Below are positions 5,432 through 5,871 of a stretch of DNA of 5,871 nucleotides, piece by piece. The stretch covers positions 1 to 5,871 of the forward strand of contig JAJRZO010000523.1 in assembly GCA_024275215.1 (NCBI GenBank). The letters run 5' to 3'. Below the pieces are notes generated by a model, which saw only the letters and a list, made by a program, of their open reading frames with translations, did no database searches and was not told the DNA's origin. A program made the position numbers and the translations under genes. The DNA is from Candidatus Zixiibacteriota bacterium (lineage in GTDB: Bacteria > Zixibacteria > MSB-5A5 > JAABVY01 > JAHJOQ01). Each line of letters begins with the position of its first letter. Position 1 is the first letter of the stretch.

Positions 5432-5871
5432 TCATGTCACGACAGGCACAACCGCTTTGCACTTGCCGCATTTATTACCTTCGAGTCCAACAATTCGAAT
5501 ACTATATGCCGATCTGGAAATCAGCGTATTGCCGCAATGCGGGCAGATTGTATCAGACGCGCTCTCGACAACGGCGTTGCCGACGTACACAAAATCAAGA
5601 TATTCCCGCGCCAGATTGTATGCGCGCTGCAGGGTCATCATCGGAGTTGCGTCAATATCGATCTTGTGATTGGGGAAGTATCGTGATATATGAAATGGGA
5701 TATCCCGACCAAGCCCCGAAATCCATGTCACAAGATCGCGGATATCATCATCGGAATCATTAAGACCCGGAATCAACAGATTCGTCACCTCGACATGAAT
5801 TCCGGCTTTGACACATGTTTCGACAGTATTCTTAACAGCAGCGAGATCACCCTTGCAGATTCTCCTGTAAA
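5432..5871 (-). CDS. amrS: AmmeMemoRadiSam-system radical SAM enzyme, C-terminal part (5' end off the window)
   Basis: The frame is open to the right edge and gives 145 residues. The first visible residues (YRRICKGDL, then HVEVTNLLIPGLND) and the following DIPFHISRYFPNHKI match the C-terminal half of the TIM-barrel in AmrS proteins. The block LDFVYVGN is followed by TICPHCGN and NKCGKCK, a C-terminal CxxC...CxxC zinc ribbon typical of the family. The radical SAM cluster motif CxxxCxxC would be upstream and is not visible. AmrS is encoded in many genomes with AMMECR1 and Memo proteins; its reaction is not established. An internal GTG at 5788 should not be used as start, because conserved AmrS sequence continues before it. 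It is followed by the 67-residue gene on the same strand. Confidence 0.88.
   Translation of the reverse strand, partial: YRRICKGDLAAVKNTVETCVKAGIHVEVTNLLIPGLNDSDDDIRDLVTWISGLGRDIPFHISRYFPNHKIDIDATPMMTLQRAYNLAREYLDFVYVGNAVVESASDTICPHCGNTLISRSAYSIRIVGLEGNKCGKCKAVVPVVT

Overview
The window looks like a piece of a bacterial chromosome, roughly 45-48 % GC by eye, from an uncultured Gram-negative-type lineage. Secreted proteins with Sec signal peptides, a periplasmic YceI-type protein, a ROK glucokinase and an AmmeMemoRadiSam radical SAM enzyme occur side by side. This combination, and the cohesin-like look of the first gene, would fit an FCB-group or candidate-phylum bacterium such as Zixibacteria. 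That placement is a guess and is not proven by the sequence. I see no rRNA, tRNA, CRISPR array or transposase.

Layout. Positions 1-430 (minus) hold the N-terminal half of a secreted, cysteine-containing protein, preceded by a leader with two hairpins. Positions 841-1575 (minus) encode a YceI-family exported lipid-binding-type protein that ends in a clear intrinsic terminator at 784-814. An AT-rich non-coding stretch (1576-2042) separates it from a ROK-family glucokinase (2043-3011, minus), which has its own consensus -35 box. Between the glucokinase and the divergent plus-strand operon lies a 128-bp nearly palindromic element (3105-3232), followed by a perfect 7-9-7 inverted repeat (3263-3285) that is a candidate operator.

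The plus-strand operon (3303-4879) is tightly packed. It encodes an ArsR/SdpR-like repressor, an exported TPM-domain membrane protein with a cytoplasmic zinc ribbon and SEC-C motif, and a small soluble TPM protein. The reading frames are 11 and 0 bases apart, so the three are almost certainly co-expressed. My inference is an autoregulated envelope-associated module, and it is the most interesting part of the window.

Positions 4880-5140 hold REP-like hairpins and a long G-U-rich hairpin. A bidirectional-looking terminator (5141-5168) closes a convergent minus-strand operon that consists of amrS (C-terminal part only, running off the right edge) and an unrecognised 67-residue protein. The amrS product belongs to the conserved AMMECR1/Memo/radical SAM trio, but the partner genes are not visible here. 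Apart from the ArsR-TPM-TPM operon the gene content is ordinary housekeeping and envelope material. I do not see a proven new system.
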